The notes: generated by a model from the letters alone, not told the origin. A DNA stretch of 64,000 nucleotides from Roseibium aggregatum (GCF_017309185.1 NZ_JAEKJZ010000001.1:1550001-1614000); one strand, 5' to 3'; counted from the stretch's first letter, positions 16,315-25,952 are shown. Made by a program: numbers and translations.

Positions 16315-17574
16315 TCAGGGGTTGAGCGCCGGAAGGGCCTGATCGGTTTGAGGTTTCCTGGCACGGGAGTGCCGGATCGCCTGCTCGAGAGCTTGCCATT
16401 GGTCCGGGTTCTCCGGCTGGGTGTCTTGTCCGAACCGGCTGGCGCTCAGGAGCCTGAACGTTTCCTCGACAAAGACCCTGTCTTTCGGGTGTGTTTCCGG
16501 GGGGCGGTCAAGCCAGGTCCGCAGCGCGCTCGCGGCACCTGGATAATCTTTCGAGCGGACGGCTTTCAACAGTGACTTCCTGGCGAAGGCCTTGCTGGAG
16601 AGGTACCGGGCGCGACGGACCCGGTAGGCCGACTGCAGGGTGGGGCCTGCAAGATATCCCGCAAGCAGGAGCGCCATCAGGGCGACAAGCGCCATGACGG
16701 TTGAACGACGACGCTCCGGCGTCAGCAGGTCCGTTGGCGAAGCGGGGGCGCCGGTGGCCGAAATGGGGACGGCGTCGAGAGACGCGGTTTCGACCTCCTT
16801 GCTGTCAAGATTGTACCAGTTGATCTCGATGGCCGGCAGCTCGCCGCGGCCGTTGCCCTGGGCCATCAGCGTGACCGTCTCCCGGCGCGTGCCGGAGAGC
16901 ACGCCACGGTTCTGGTGTTCCTCGACCAGAGGTTCCTCGGCATAGGCGGCAAATCCCTCTATCTTCGGTGGCGCCATGAGCGGCGGCAGAATGATGGGGG
17001 AGCTCCCCGTCACTTTCGCGGTGACGGTGCGCTTCAGACCGTCGCCGGGGCTCAGGCCTTCGGTATTCTCCGGAAGCTCCTGTGTCAGGGTCAGTTCGCT
17101 TGCCGCGATGAAGGGGTCGAGGCCTTCGGCCCCCTCCGGCACAAGACCTTGCAGCGTCAGCGGACCGAAGGTCACCGCCGCCTTTTCCTGCTCGGAAGGG
17201 GCGTCCGGCCTGGCAAAGATCACCTCGATGGTCTGTTCCGGGATCGTGAACCCGCCCGGAACCATCGGGGAAATCAGGTAGCGCCTCGTGACCCCGGACC
17301 AGTCGGCGCCGTCGACCCGTTTGCTGGTCGGCGAGGTGGCGCGCTCTGGCAGGGTGATACGCAGGTTCGGCACGTCCATCGATGGAAACACAGCCGGTTT
17401 CGGCATCCAGGTCGGCACAAGGATTGTCAGCCTGAGCGTGAGCGCTTGTCCCGGGATCGTTTCGGTTTCGGGAAACTCGACTTCGACAATGGGACGTGCC
17501 GGGTCTTGCGCGAGGGCGGTCGCCGGAAAAACGGCCGAAAGGACGACAAGCAGGATCCGGCGGATGGTCCTCAT
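16315..17574 (-). CDS. batD: BatD-like protein (oxygen-tolerance/aerotolerance operon)
   Basis: A 419-residue protein with a signal peptide (MRTIRRILLVVLSAVFPATA then LAQ), a periplasmic beta-rich region starting PIVEVEFPETETIPGQALTL, and one transmembrane helix near residue 325 (ALVALMALLLAGYLAGPTLQ) followed by a ~90-residue cytoplasmic tail. This architecture matches BatD proteins of Bat (Bacteroides aerotolerance-type) operons. The start at 17574 overlaps the preceding stop in an ATGA, consistent with translational coupling. It is the last gene of the moxR-DUF58-DUF4381-batA-batB/C-batD operon and converges with the GntR regulator gene. Confidence 0.8.
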   Translation of the reverse strand: MRTIRRILLVVLSAVFPATALAQDPARPIVEVEFPETETIPGQALTLRLTILVPTWMPKPAVFPSMDVPNLRITLPERATSPTSKRVDGADWSGVTRRYLISPMVPGGFTIPEQTIEVIFARPDAPSEQEKAAVTFGPLTLQGLVPEGAEGLDPFIAASELTLTQELPENTEGLSPGDGLKRTVTAKVTGSSPIILPPLMAPPKIEGFAAYAEEPLVEEHQNRGVLSGTRRETVTLMAQGNGRGELPAIEINWYNLDSKEVETASLDAVPISATGAPASPTDLLTPERRRSTVMALVALMALLLAGYLAGPTLQSAYRVRRARYLSSKAFARKSLLKAVRSKDYPGAASALRTWLDRPPETHPKDRVFVEETFRLLSASRFGQDTQPENPDQWQALEQAIRHSRARKPQTDQALPALNP

Positions 17575-19091
17575 TTCTGGGCCGCCTCGATCGCAAAGCG
17601 TTGCCGCAAGAAGTCGCTTGTTCGCGTATCGACGAACTTCATCCACTGGTCGGCGGTCAGCAGCTGATCGCCCCCGGTTTCGGGCTCGATGGTTGTTTCC
17701 TGGCCTCTGGCATCCTTGTTGTCGAAGACGACGTCGTCGGCTCCGATCCCGGTATCCTCTCCCGTGTCCGATTGCTCCCGGGCGGTTTCGACATAGTCGA
17801 GGATCTCCCGGGCGATCTCAAGATTGTCCTCCGCATTGGGATACTCGGGGTCGAGCGCAAGGGTTTCCTCGAAGGCGGCGATGGCTTCCCGGTACCCGCG
17901 TGAGCGGATGTGCGCCATGCCCTTGGCGAAGGCGGCTTCCGGCGTGTCGAGACGGTCATAGGTCTGGGCGGCCTGCTCGTATTGACCGTCCCGGTATTGC
18001 GCGCGGGCCTTCCACATGGGGTCGGTGAAGAGTTCGGCAGCCTTCTTGTAGTTCTTGTCGCGGTAGGCGAGCCAGCCCTGCTGGTCGGGCGTGAAGAACC
18101 AGTCCGCGACGCCGGCGTCCGCAGGCGCCGGAACCGAGACGGACCAGCCCGCCACGATCAGCACCGCCGCCCACCGCATGGTCCAGCCCCGGCGGAACCA
18201 GATCAGGGTCAGCAGTGCTGCAGGGAAGGCAAGCAGCCAGCCCCGGTCGTCCCAGGGCTGTGTGCCGGTTTCGTTGAGGTTGCGGCGGTAATCCGCGTTC
18301 AGCATCCGGTCCAGGCTGCGGATATCGCTGTTGTCCGCCGTGACCCGCACCTTCAGCGCGCCAAGTCCGTCGATGCCGGGATCGGTGGCCTCGGCCGGAA
18401 GCATGACGAGAGTACCAAGTACGGAGCCGCTGTCTCCCGGAGCGTTCAGCGCTTCAAGATCCGTGCTGTCCAGGCTGTCGAGCACGAAAAGGATGGCCCC
18501 GTTCGCCGCGTCCCCCGACAGGATCTCTCGAGCCTTGGAAAGGGCCTGAGCGGCATTCGCGCCCTCTTTGGGCATCACGTCGGGGGCGAGGCCCTCGAGG
18601 TAAGGTTGCATGACGGTCGGATCGTTGGTCAAAGGCACCGCAAGGTGAGCCGAGCCGGCGTAGGCGACCAACGCCGTTCTCGCCCCGGCACGAAGCGCAA
18701 GCAGGTCGCTGATTTTCTGCTTGGCGCGTTCAAGCCGCGTCGGCGCGACATCGTTTGCCGTCATCGAAGGGGTGACTTTCAGGACCACGACCATCGGCAC
18801 GGTCTGGGCGACGAACGGGTCCGGTACGCGCGACCATGTCGGCCCGGCGGCACCGATTGCCGCCAGGCTGATCCCGAGGGCGACACCGTCTATCGCCTTG
18901 AGCCGCCGTTTGCCTCCGGACCCGACCGTCAGGGCTTCGTGCAAATGCGCGGCGATTCCCGCCTCGACAAGTCCGGTGTCTGCCGCGCCGCGCCGCACGG
19001 CAAACCAGAGCGCGGCCACAGCCGGAAGAAGGACCAGCCAGACCGGACGGATGAAATGCAACTCCGACAGGGCAAACAGCAGATCGTTCAT
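17571..19091 (-). CDS. VWA-TPR protein (BatB/BatC-like fusion) with altered MIDAS motif
   Basis: A 506-residue protein read from the ATG at 19091, which overlaps the upstream stop (ATGA). Two N-terminal transmembrane helices lead into a von Willebrand A-like domain (about residues 95-290), then a further transmembrane region, and a C-terminal TPR-like region (LAYRDKNYKKAAELF; YRDGQYEQAAQTYDRL; YREAIAAFEETLALDPEYPN). This combines BatB and BatC functions. Where the MIDAS DxSxS motif is expected the sequence is LKVTPSM (Lys105, Thr107, Ser109), so the first metal-binding Asp is missing. The far longer open frame upstream is an overlap with batA. Confidence 0.82.
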   Translation of the reverse strand: MNDLLFALSELHFIRPVWLVLLPAVAALWFAVRRGAADTGLVEAGIAAHLHEALTVGSGGKRRLKAIDGVALGISLAAIGAAGPTWSRVPDPFVAQTVPMVVVLKVTPSMTANDVAPTRLERAKQKISDLLALRAGARTALVAYAGSAHLAVPLTNDPTVMQPYLEGLAPDVMPKEGANAAQALSKAREILSGDAANGAILFVLDSLDSTDLEALNAPGDSGSVLGTLVMLPAEATDPGIDGLGALKVRVTADNSDIRSLDRMLNADYRRNLNETGTQPWDDRGWLLAFPAALLTLIWFRRGWTMRWAAVLIVAGWSVSVPAPADAGVADWFFTPDQQGWLAYRDKNYKKAAELFTDPMWKARAQYRDGQYEQAAQTYDRLDTPEAAFAKGMAHIRSRGYREAIAAFEETLALDPEYPNAEDNLEIAREILDYVETAREQSDTGEDTGIGADDVVFDNKDARGQETTIEPETGGDQLLTADQWMKFVDTRTSDFLRQRFAIEAAQK

Positions 19092-20074
19092 GCAACGGCC
19101 CTCCGGTGGCGGGAGGAGAAGAGCAAAACCAAAACGGCTGCGAAGGGAATGAGTGCGGCTGCCCCGAGCGGCAGGAACGCCAGGCTGGTCTTGGGCCGGT
19201 AGGACAGGGTTTCGGTTTCCCTCGGGGTGAGGGCGTCGATCCGCTCGTAGATGTCCTGGAGCCCTGCCTCGTCCTCGGCAAAGAAATACGCGCCACCCGT
19301 GCGCCCGGCGATATCCTGGAGCGCGCCGAGATCGACCCGGTCCTCGCCGGATGCGTCCGGATCGCCGACACCCACGGTGTGGATCTCGATGCCTTTGCTT
19401 GCGGCGATCTCCGCGGCGTTGACCGGGCTCATCCGGCTGCTGGTGTCGGCCCCGTCCGACAGAAGGATCAGGAGGCGCTGCTCGATGTCGCTCGCCTCGA
19501 AGGTTCTGATCGCCAGGCCGATCGCGTCGCCGATCGCGGTGTGAGGTCCGGCCATGGCGACTTCGGTCTGGCCAAGCAGGCTGGTGATCGTTTCGAGATC
19601 TTCCGTCAGCGGCGACTGGACATAGGCCCTGGAACCGAAAACGATCAGCGCCATGCGGTCGCCTTCGCGGCCGGTGACGAAATCGTCCACGACATCGCGC
19701 ACGGCCGCGAACCTTTGTTTCGGACTTCCGTCCGGCGCCTTGAAATCCCGTGTATCCATAGAACCGGAGATGTCGATGGCGAGCACCACGTCCCGGGCCG
19801 AACGAGACACTTCGACGGCGTCTCCGATCCATTCCGGCCGGGCAAGCGCGGCGACGAGCAGGCACCAGGTCAGGACGGCCGAGATCATCTGAAACCGGCT
19901 GCGCGACAGGACCGCGGCCCCGGCGTGGGTTTTGCTGCCGGCCGTATGGGCCATCCGCCGGAAGAAGGGAAAGCGCAGGGCCGGTGCCCGTTCCCGGTGC
20001 GCGGGCACGAGAAAATAGACGGCAAATGGGAGCGGCAGGGCCAGGAAAACCCAGGGAAAGGCGAGGGCGATCAT
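19088..20074 (-). CDS. batA: BatA-like von Willebrand factor A membrane protein
   Basis: A 328-residue protein. It has two N-terminal hydrophobic helices (FPWVFLALPLPFAVYFLVP and MISAVLTWCLLVAALA), a VWA domain with an intact MIDAS motif DISGSMD (Asp101, Ser103, Ser105) plus a downstream LSDGADT, and a C-terminal transmembrane helix (LAFLPLGAAALIPFAAVLVL). This is the BatA layout. Start and stop overlap both neighbours by 4 bp (ATGA). VWA proteins of this type are thought to work with the MoxR AAA+ ATPase encoded first in the operon. Confidence 0.87.
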   Translation of the reverse strand: MIALAFPWVFLALPLPFAVYFLVPAHRERAPALRFPFFRRMAHTAGSKTHAGAAVLSRSRFQMISAVLTWCLLVAALARPEWIGDAVEVSRSARDVVLAIDISGSMDTRDFKAPDGSPKQRFAAVRDVVDDFVTGREGDRMALIVFGSRAYVQSPLTEDLETITSLLGQTEVAMAGPHTAIGDAIGLAIRTFEASDIEQRLLILLSDGADTSSRMSPVNAAEIAASKGIEIHTVGVGDPDASGEDRVDLGALQDIAGRTGGAYFFAEDEAGLQDIYERIDALTPRETETLSYRPKTSLAFLPLGAAALIPFAAVLVLLFSSRHRRAVA

Positions 20075-20550
20075 GACGGGGATACCTCCCGCCGGTGCGT
20101 TCTTATCCAGCGCCGCGCCGTTGCAATCAGGTCGTCTTGCACAGCGGCATCGCGGTAGGGCGAGGTCTTGAGGCTTTCCGCCGCCGCGCCCCGGAAGAGA
20201 GGCGCGTTTGCTGTTTCGTTCAGGAAACCGATCCAGCGGTCTCCGGTCAGGCCCGCGACCCGGTGGCGCGGATAGGCCGCAAGGGCGGTCCGGCGCAGGA
20301 TCCGGGCGACATCGGTTGCGTCGGAGGCTCTTTCGTTCAGCTCCCGCAGCGCCTGGCGGCGGTAGGCGTTTGCGCGGTAGCGACGGAAAAGAACAAGACA
20401 AGCCGCAGCTGTAATGGCGAGAAGAGCAAGGCCGAGGACAGCCCAGCCCCAGGTCTCCGGCATCATGGAGACCGGTGGCGGATCGGAGGGTTCCGCCAGC
20501 CGGTTCAGAAGTCCGACGAGACTCTGGGGAGTCGTTTCGCTGTCACTCAT
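20071..20550 (-). CDS. DUF4381 domain-containing membrane protein
   Basis: A 159-residue protein with one transmembrane helix (WAVLGLALLAITAAACLVLF, about residues 35-55) followed by a cytoplasmic region with the AYRRQALRELNE and RRTALAAYPRHRVAGLTGDR segments that identify DUF4381. Such genes regularly occur between DUF58 and VWA genes in Bat operons, and both overlaps here are 4-bp ATGA couplings. A role in assembling or anchoring the VWA/MoxR complex is inferred from context only. Confidence 0.82.
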   Translation of the reverse strand: MSDSETTPQSLVGLLNRLAEPSDPPPVSMMPETWGWAVLGLALLAITAAACLVLFRRYRANAYRRQALRELNERASDATDVARILRRTALAAYPRHRVAGLTGDRWIGFLNETANAPLFRGAAAESLKTSPYRDAAVQDDLIATARRWIRTHRREVSPS

Positions 20551-21530
20551 CGGCGCCCCTGCAGACCGAATAGGCGGCTCATCTGCGTCACGCTGTCCTC
20601 GCCTGCGGAGACCGGCAGCACCGGAAACCCGTAACGCCTTTGCCAGTCGAGAACTTCGGCGAGACGGCCCTGAGCGAAGTCCTGCAGCCTGCTGTGCACG
20701 CCCTTGTCGCCCGTGTCGATTTCCGCCTGAAGGACACCGTCGGAGACAACGATCCTGGTACCTTGAGGAATGCTTTCCGTATAAGGATCCGAAACCAGTC
20801 CGAGCATCAGGTCGTTGTGTTTGGAAATGCTGGCGACAATTCGATGCGTCGTGTCGTCAATCTCGTCAAAATCGCTGAACACCAGCACGAGATGGCCGCG
20901 CCGGGCGATCCGGGCAACGGCTTCGAGCACCCGGTTCAGCGGCATGGCAGGAACCGCTGGCGCATCGGCGTTCAGCAGGCTGTTGGCGTCACTCAGGGCC
21001 GTCAGAAAGGCGGTCAGAGCGGTCCGGCTGCGCTTCGGCTTGATCTCCGCGATCGCTTCGTCGCCAAGGACAATGCCACCGACCCTGTCGCCCTGATCGA
21101 AGATGCGGAAGGCCGCGAGCGCGGCGCATTCGGCCGCCGTGACCGATTTCATGTTCCGTCTCGAGCCGAAAAACATCGACATGCGCTGGTCGACGACGAT
21201 GAGCGCGGGCCTGTCCCGTTCCTCGGAAAAGACCCGGACATGAGGCGTGCCCGTGCGGGCCGTGACTTTCCAGTCAATGGTGCGGATATCGTCCGAGGGC
21301 AGATAGTTGCGCAGCTCTTCGAAAGCGAGGCCTCGGCCGCGCAGGCGGGACGCATGGCGGCCGTTCAGGATGCTGCGGGCCGGCTGGCGGGGAAGAAAGG
21401 AAAGGCGCTTTGCTTGTCCCTCGAGTGCCAGCAGATGCGCGAGGTCGACCCGGATGCGGGGATCCGCGACCCCCGGTTCGGTCCCCGTTCCAGTCAAACC
21501 TGCTCGAATTCGCGCGGCTCTGTCGCGCAT
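20547..21530 (-). CDS. DUF58 domain-containing protein
   Basis: A 327-residue soluble protein with the DUF58 core: the GRGLAFEELRNYLPSDDIRT and IDWKVTARTGTPHVRVF segments, followed by a VWA-like fold (ALIVVDQRMSMFFGS, VFSDFDEID). DUF58 proteins partner MoxR ATPases. It starts 12 bp after the MoxR gene stop and ends in a 4-bp overlap with the DUF4381 gene. Confidence 0.88.
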   Translation of the reverse strand: MRDRAARIRAGLTGTGTEPGVADPRIRVDLAHLLALEGQAKRLSFLPRQPARSILNGRHASRLRGRGLAFEELRNYLPSDDIRTIDWKVTARTGTPHVRVFSEERDRPALIVVDQRMSMFFGSRRNMKSVTAAECAALAAFRIFDQGDRVGGIVLGDEAIAEIKPKRSRTALTAFLTALSDANSLLNADAPAVPAMPLNRVLEAVARIARRGHLVLVFSDFDEIDDTTHRIVASISKHNDLMLGLVSDPYTESIPQGTRIVVSDGVLQAEIDTGDKGVHSRLQDFAQGRLAEVLDWQRRYGFPVLPVSAGEDSVTQMSRLFGLQGRR

Positions 21531-21542
21531 TCAGGACCCTCC

Positions 21543-22538
21543 TCAGGGAAGTGCGACCATCGTCAGCAACTCTTCAACCACCTTGTCTGGGCTGATGCCT
21601 TCGCCTTGTGCCTCGAAAGTCAGACCGAGCCGGTGGCGCAGCACATCCGGAGCGATCGCGCGCAGGTCTTCCGGATCGACATAGTCGCGTCCGGCCAACC
21701 ACGCATGGGTGCGGCCGCACTTGTCCAGCGCCAGAGAGGCCCTCGGCGAGGCGCCGATCTCGATCCAGCGCTTCAGGTTGTCTCCATAGGCCTCGCGGTG
21801 CCGTGTCGCGTTGACCAGGTCCGCCATGTAGCGTTCCATCGCCTCCGAGACGTGGATGGAAGAGATGTCCCGGCGTGCTGCAAAAACCGCATCCTGGGGC
21901 ACAGGCTCAAGTGTCGCTTCGGAATGTCTTGTCTTGGTTGCGGCGTCCACCGCGGCTTTTTCCTCGCCCCTGACCAGCCGGATTACCGCGACCTCGTCCT
22001 CCACCGGCGGGTAGGAAATCAGGACATGCATGAGAAACCGGTCCATCTGTGCTTCCGGCAGAGGATAGGTGCCTTCCTGCTCCACAGGGTTCTGGGTCGC
22101 CATCACCATGAACAGCGGTGGCATCGTGTGGGTCTTGCCGGAGACGGTGACCTGCCGTTCCTCCATGGCTTCCAGAAGGGCGGCCTGGACCTTGGCCGGC
22201 GCGCGGTTGATCTCGTCGGCAAGCACGATGTTGGCGAAGATCGGTCCGGGTTCGAAGCGGAATTCGGACTTCTCCCCGGCCTGATAATAAACTTCCGTTC
22301 CGGTCACGTCGGAGGGAAGCAGGTCCGGCGTGAACTGGATGCGGCTGAACTCCGCCTCCATGTTCGTGGCAAGGGCCTTGATCGCGCGGGTCTTGGCAAG
22401 GCCGGGCAGGCCTTCAACGAGAAGATTGCCATTGGCTAGGAGCCCGATGATCAACCGGTCGATCACGTCTTCCTGTCCGATGATGGACTGCCGCATTCGG
22501 GCCTTGAGTTGTGAAATCCTGTCTAGCGTATCTGTCAT
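21543..22538 (-). CDS. MoxR-family AAA+ ATPase
   Basis: A 331-residue ATPase with Walker A-type EGLPGLAKT, Walker B IVLADEINRAP, sensor-1 MVMATQNPVEQEGTYPLPEA and the arginine-finger region AQMDRFL, all characteristic of MoxR. The ATG at 22538 (MTDTLDRISQ) is chosen because the remaining upstream frame lacks conservation. It is the first gene of the Bat-type operon and lies 31 bp after the phosphatase gene, so read-through from that gene is possible. MoxR ATPases act as chaperones for VWA-domain partners, two of which are encoded downstream. Confidence 0.93.
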   Translation of the reverse strand: MTDTLDRISQLKARMRQSIIGQEDVIDRLIIGLLANGNLLVEGLPGLAKTRAIKALATNMEAEFSRIQFTPDLLPSDVTGTEVYYQAGEKSEFRFEPGPIFANIVLADEINRAPAKVQAALLEAMEERQVTVSGKTHTMPPLFMVMATQNPVEQEGTYPLPEAQMDRFLMHVLISYPPVEDEVAVIRLVRGEEKAAVDAATKTRHSEATLEPVPQDAVFAARRDISSIHVSEAMERYMADLVNATRHREAYGDNLKRWIEIGASPRASLALDKCGRTHAWLAGRDYVDPEDLRAIAPDVLRHRLGLTFEAQGEGISPDKVVEELLTMVALP

Positions 22539-22569
22539 GCAAGGTCCGATCGAGTCGCGGGAAGCGGAA

Positions 22570-24267
22570 TTAGCGCAAGATTTCGGTGAGCACCTGACCT
22601 CGCGAACCGCTCGGAGGCTTGATGCCGAGATAAGCCGCGACGGTCGGGGCGACATCGACTGTTTCCACCCGCCGGCCTATTTTGGCCGGCTGGATTCCGG
22701 GACCGGAAAAGATCAAAGGAACAAATGTGTCGTAGCTCCAAGGGGACCCGTGATGCGAAGCCACATGGAGGCCGTCGAAATCACCCACAAACCAGTGCGG
22801 CTCGAAAACGACATAGACATCCCCGGATCGTTCCGTGTGAAAATTGGCCAGGACTGCATCGGTGATATTGGTTTTGGCTACCGCACCCGCTCGCAGATCC
22901 TCGCTTGAAACTGCGTGAGCAACGCCTGGCATTTTCTGAAGCTCTTCGGCGAGTCTGCGGGCGACGAGAGCCTTGTCCAGTCCGTTTTTCTTGAGAAAGG
23001 CATCGTTCAGGTAGACATACGGTTGAGAGAAAGTCTCGATCAGCTCCTGAGCACCGCCGAACTCGCGGAACAGAGCATCTGAGGCGTCTTTCTTGTCAAT
23101 GTCGTCGAAGCTGAAATATCCGGCCGGAATGCCGAGGGACTTCAGATACTCGGGAACTTCCGCGGCACCGTGATCCGCTGACAGGACGATAAGCGTCTTG
23201 TCCAGGCCGACCTTTTCGTCGACATGGGCAAGAAGGTCCGCGAGCGTGCGGTCGAGCCGACGCAGATTGTCTTCCGCTTCGAGGCTCGAAGGTCCGAAGA
23301 GGTGACCGACATAGTCCGTCGAGGAAAAGCTGACCGCTAGATAGTCGGTGGCTGCGTCGGAGCCGATGTTTTCATTGTCGATCAGGGTTTTGGTAAACCC
23401 TGCTGTCAGCTCGTCGCCGGCGGGACTGAGCGTCAAAAGGGTCGTGTAGTACTTTCCGTCGACATTGCCATAGGGGTGCGGGAAAGTGCGTCCGAACCCG
23501 GGGAAATCGGTCTCCCAAACCGCGTCGTCCGCGTCGCCGAAACGATAGGTGTCCTTTGCATCCGTAAGAGTCCAGTTGGTATTTGCAAAGGCCTGGATTT
23601 GCCCGGACCCGTTCCAGACGTTCACCCAATCTGGATAAGCGTCCATGTAATAGCTTGACGTAACGAAGCGGCCCTCGCTTTTCGAGAACCAGTAGGCCCT
23701 TCCTGAGTGTCCAGCCATCGAAATAGCCCCCCGGTCCTTGACGGAGACGCCGAAGATTTTCGGTTCGCCGCCGATGCCGATAGCGATCTCGTCGGAAAGG
23801 GTCGACGTCAGGATAGCTCTCGGTGACCGACCGTCGGTAGTGGCCGCGCGCTGGGTAGGATCGATTTCGGTCGACTGGTCTATTCCGCTTTGGGCAAGAA
23901 GGGCATATTCCGGATCCTGGACATTGTAGTTCGGCTGTCCGGTTTTCCGGTCGAACCAGACATTGGCCACCATGCCGTGAACGGCCGGATCGGTTCCGGT
24001 GGCAAGCGTAGTGTGCCCGACGATTGTCTCCGTGTTGGCATGGCGGTGATGGGCATCGGTGAAGTACAACCCGTTGTCGATAAGATACCGGAAACCGCCT
24101 TCACCAAAATGATCGGCATTTCTGTTTATCAGATCGCCGCGCAACTGATCGACAGTAATTTGCAGGACAAGACGCGGAGGTTCTGAGGCCGGTTGAGCCA
24201 GGACGCCGGAGGAGTGGGCGGTTATGACCGAAAGAACGGTCAAAACAGTCAAAGAACGGCTCGGCAT
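22570..24267 (-). CDS. Secreted alkaline phosphatase / type I phosphodiesterase family protein
   Basis: A 565-residue protein with a signal peptide (residues 1-25, ending GVLAQ) and alkaline-phosphatase-superfamily metal sites: Asp40 in QITVDQLRGD, the nucleophile region HANTETIVGHTT with candidate Thr79, SSTDYVGHLFGPSS, SADHGAAE and SHHGSPWSYD. The threonine nucleophile and the two-metal ligand set resemble the PafA/SPAP-type phosphate-irrepressible phosphatases. GGAGG lies 7 nt before the ATG at 24267, and the longer upstream frame is not needed. It follows the arylsulfatase gene by 113 bp. Confidence 0.85.
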   Translation of the reverse strand: MPSRSLTVLTVLSVITAHSSGVLAQPASEPPRLVLQITVDQLRGDLINRNADHFGEGGFRYLIDNGLYFTDAHHRHANTETIVGHTTLATGTDPAVHGMVANVWFDRKTGQPNYNVQDPEYALLAQSGIDQSTEIDPTQRAATTDGRSPRAILTSTLSDEIAIGIGGEPKIFGVSVKDRGAISMAGHSGRAYWFSKSEGRFVTSSYYMDAYPDWVNVWNGSGQIQAFANTNWTLTDAKDTYRFGDADDAVWETDFPGFGRTFPHPYGNVDGKYYTTLLTLSPAGDELTAGFTKTLIDNENIGSDAATDYLAVSFSSTDYVGHLFGPSSLEAEDNLRRLDRTLADLLAHVDEKVGLDKTLIVLSADHGAAEVPEYLKSLGIPAGYFSFDDIDKKDASDALFREFGGAQELIETFSQPYVYLNDAFLKKNGLDKALVARRLAEELQKMPGVAHAVSSEDLRAGAVAKTNITDAVLANFHTERSGDVYVVFEPHWFVGDFDGLHVASHHGSPWSYDTFVPLIFSGPGIQPAKIGRRVETVDVAPTVAAYLGIKPPSGSRGQVLTEILR

Positions 24268-24380
24268 TATGAACCTCCCATATATCTGTCCTTCTCGGAT
24301 TGGATGGGCCGGTCGACCCTCGTGGGAAATCGCGTGGCACACGGGAAGGTGGAGCAACCGCGCCACCTCCCGCATGGACC

Positions 24381-25952
24381 TTACTGGGCTCCTCCCGGCG
24401 CGCTCAGTTTTTCCATCACCTTGTCCAGGCTGAAGGAAGCCGCTTCCTGACGCGGCGGGTAGTCCTTGAAGGTTTCAAGGAACTGGGCCACGTAAGCCTG
24501 CGCGGGCACCAGCATGTAGGCGCGGTCGATCATCCAGTCGTAATAGGTGTTCGATGTCCGATACGCCCGTTCATACGGGTCTCGGCGCAGGTTGAAGACC
24601 AAGGGCACCCGCAGAGGTGTCAACGGTTCCATCCAGGCGCGCAAGGTGCCCCATGCCTTCTGCTCGAGGAAGGTGATCTTCCAGTCCCGGTAACGCAGCG
24701 CGGCAAGATCGCCGTCATCGGTGAAGTAGAAGATCTCGTTCCTCGGGCCTTCCTCCGCCTCGCCGGTCAGGAGCGGCAGAATGTTGTAGCCGTCCAGGTG
24801 AACACGATAGTCGCGGCCACCGCCGACTTCCGCAACGGAGACGCCGTCGAGCAGGTCTTCCTTGACGGTTTCATTGCCCGCGGCCGCCAGGAAGGTCGGC
24901 AACCAGTCCATGTGGTGCACGATTTCATTCGAGACCGCGCCTTCCGCGATCTTCCCGGGCCAGCGGACCATGGCGGGCACGCGCCAGCCGCCTTCCCATT
25001 GGGTGTTCTTCTCGCCCCAGAACGGTGTCATCGCCGCGTCGGGCCATGTGTTCATGTGCGGGCCGTTGTCCGTCGAGTAGAACACGATGGTCTTGTCCGC
25101 GATGCCGAGTTCATCGAGCACGGCAAGGAATTCTCCGATATGCAGGTCGTGCTCGATCATGCCCGCCTGATATTCGTCCATCTGACGGCCGGCGATTTCG
25201 TTGGCCCGTTGGCGCATTTCGTCGCCGACGTGAGTCCGGAAATGCATCCTTGTGCCGGACCACCAGACGAACCAGGGAACGCCCTCCGCTTCCTTGCGCT
25301 TGATGAAGTCGATGGCGGCGGCGACCGTCTCGTCGTCGACGGTTTCCATGCGCTTTTTGGTCAGCGGTCCCGTGTCTTCGATCTGGCCGTCCGCGGACGA
25401 CTTGATCACGCCGCGCGGACCGAACCTTTCCCGGAACTCGGGCGACTTCGGATAGTCTTCGTTTTCCGGCTCTTCCTCGGCGTTCAGGTGATATAGGTTG
25501 CCGAAAAACTCATCGAAGCCGTGATTGGTCGGCAGGTGCTCGTCGCGGTCGCCCAAGTGGTTCTTGCCGAACTGGCCGGTGGCGTAGCCTTCGGCCTTGA
25601 GCAGGCCGGCAATGGTCGGATCCTCGACCTGCATGCCTTCCTCGGCGCCGGGCAGGCCGACCTTGGACAACCCGGTGCGGAACACCGACTGCCCCATGAT
25701 GAAGGACGACCGCCCGGCGGTGCAGGACTGCTCGCCATAATAGTCCGTGAACATCATGCCTTCATTGGCGATCCGGTCGATGTTCGGGGTTTTGTACCCC
25801 ATCAACCCAAGCGTGTAGGCCGAGATGTTGGACTGTCCGACGTCATCCCCCCAAATCACGAGAATGTTGGGTTTTTCCGGTTCGGATTGCGCGAAGGACA
25901 TGCTCGGTACACCGAGCATCGCCAATACTAAGACATTCCTGACAAAAGACAT
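24381..25952 (-). CDS. Arylsulfatase (type I, formylglycine-dependent)
   Basis: A 523-residue sulfatase with a signal peptide (residues 1-21), a metal-binding GDDVGQ near residues 35-40 and the sulfatase motif CTAGR, where Cys77 would be converted to formylglycine. Further sulfatase segments are GKNHLGD, HMDWLPTFLAAAG and STDNGPHMN. It hydrolyses sulfate esters, probably in the periplasm. A GGGAGG ribosome-binding site precedes the ATG. No sulfatase-modifying enzyme is encoded within the window. It is flanked by a phosphatase and an SLC13-type anion transporter, suggesting a sulfate/phosphate ester scavenging set. Confidence 0.92.
   Translation of the reverse strand: MSFVRNVLVLAMLGVPSMSFAQSEPEKPNILVIWGDDVGQSNISAYTLGLMGYKTPNIDRIANEGMMFTDYYGEQSCTAGRSSFIMGQSVFRTGLSKVGLPGAEEGMQVEDPTIAGLLKAEGYATGQFGKNHLGDRDEHLPTNHGFDEFFGNLYHLNAEEEPENEDYPKSPEFRERFGPRGVIKSSADGQIEDTGPLTKKRMETVDDETVAAAIDFIKRKEAEGVPWFVWWSGTRMHFRTHVGDEMRQRANEIAGRQMDEYQAGMIEHDLHIGEFLAVLDELGIADKTIVFYSTDNGPHMNTWPDAAMTPFWGEKNTQWEGGWRVPAMVRWPGKIAEGAVSNEIVHHMDWLPTFLAAAGNETVKEDLLDGVSVAEVGGGRDYRVHLDGYNILPLLTGEAEEGPRNEIFYFTDDGDLAALRYRDWKITFLEQKAWGTLRAWMEPLTPLRVPLVFNLRRDPYERAYRTSNTYYDWMIDRAYMLVPAQAYVAQFLETFKDYPPRQEAASFSLDKVMEKLSAPGGAQ

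Noticed and set aside
17571-19865. Apparent 764-codon frame for the VWA-TPR protein
   Set aside because: The first ~258 codons overlap batA in another frame and read as Arg/Gly-rich shadow sequence; the ATG at 19091 in an ATGA overlap is the natural start.
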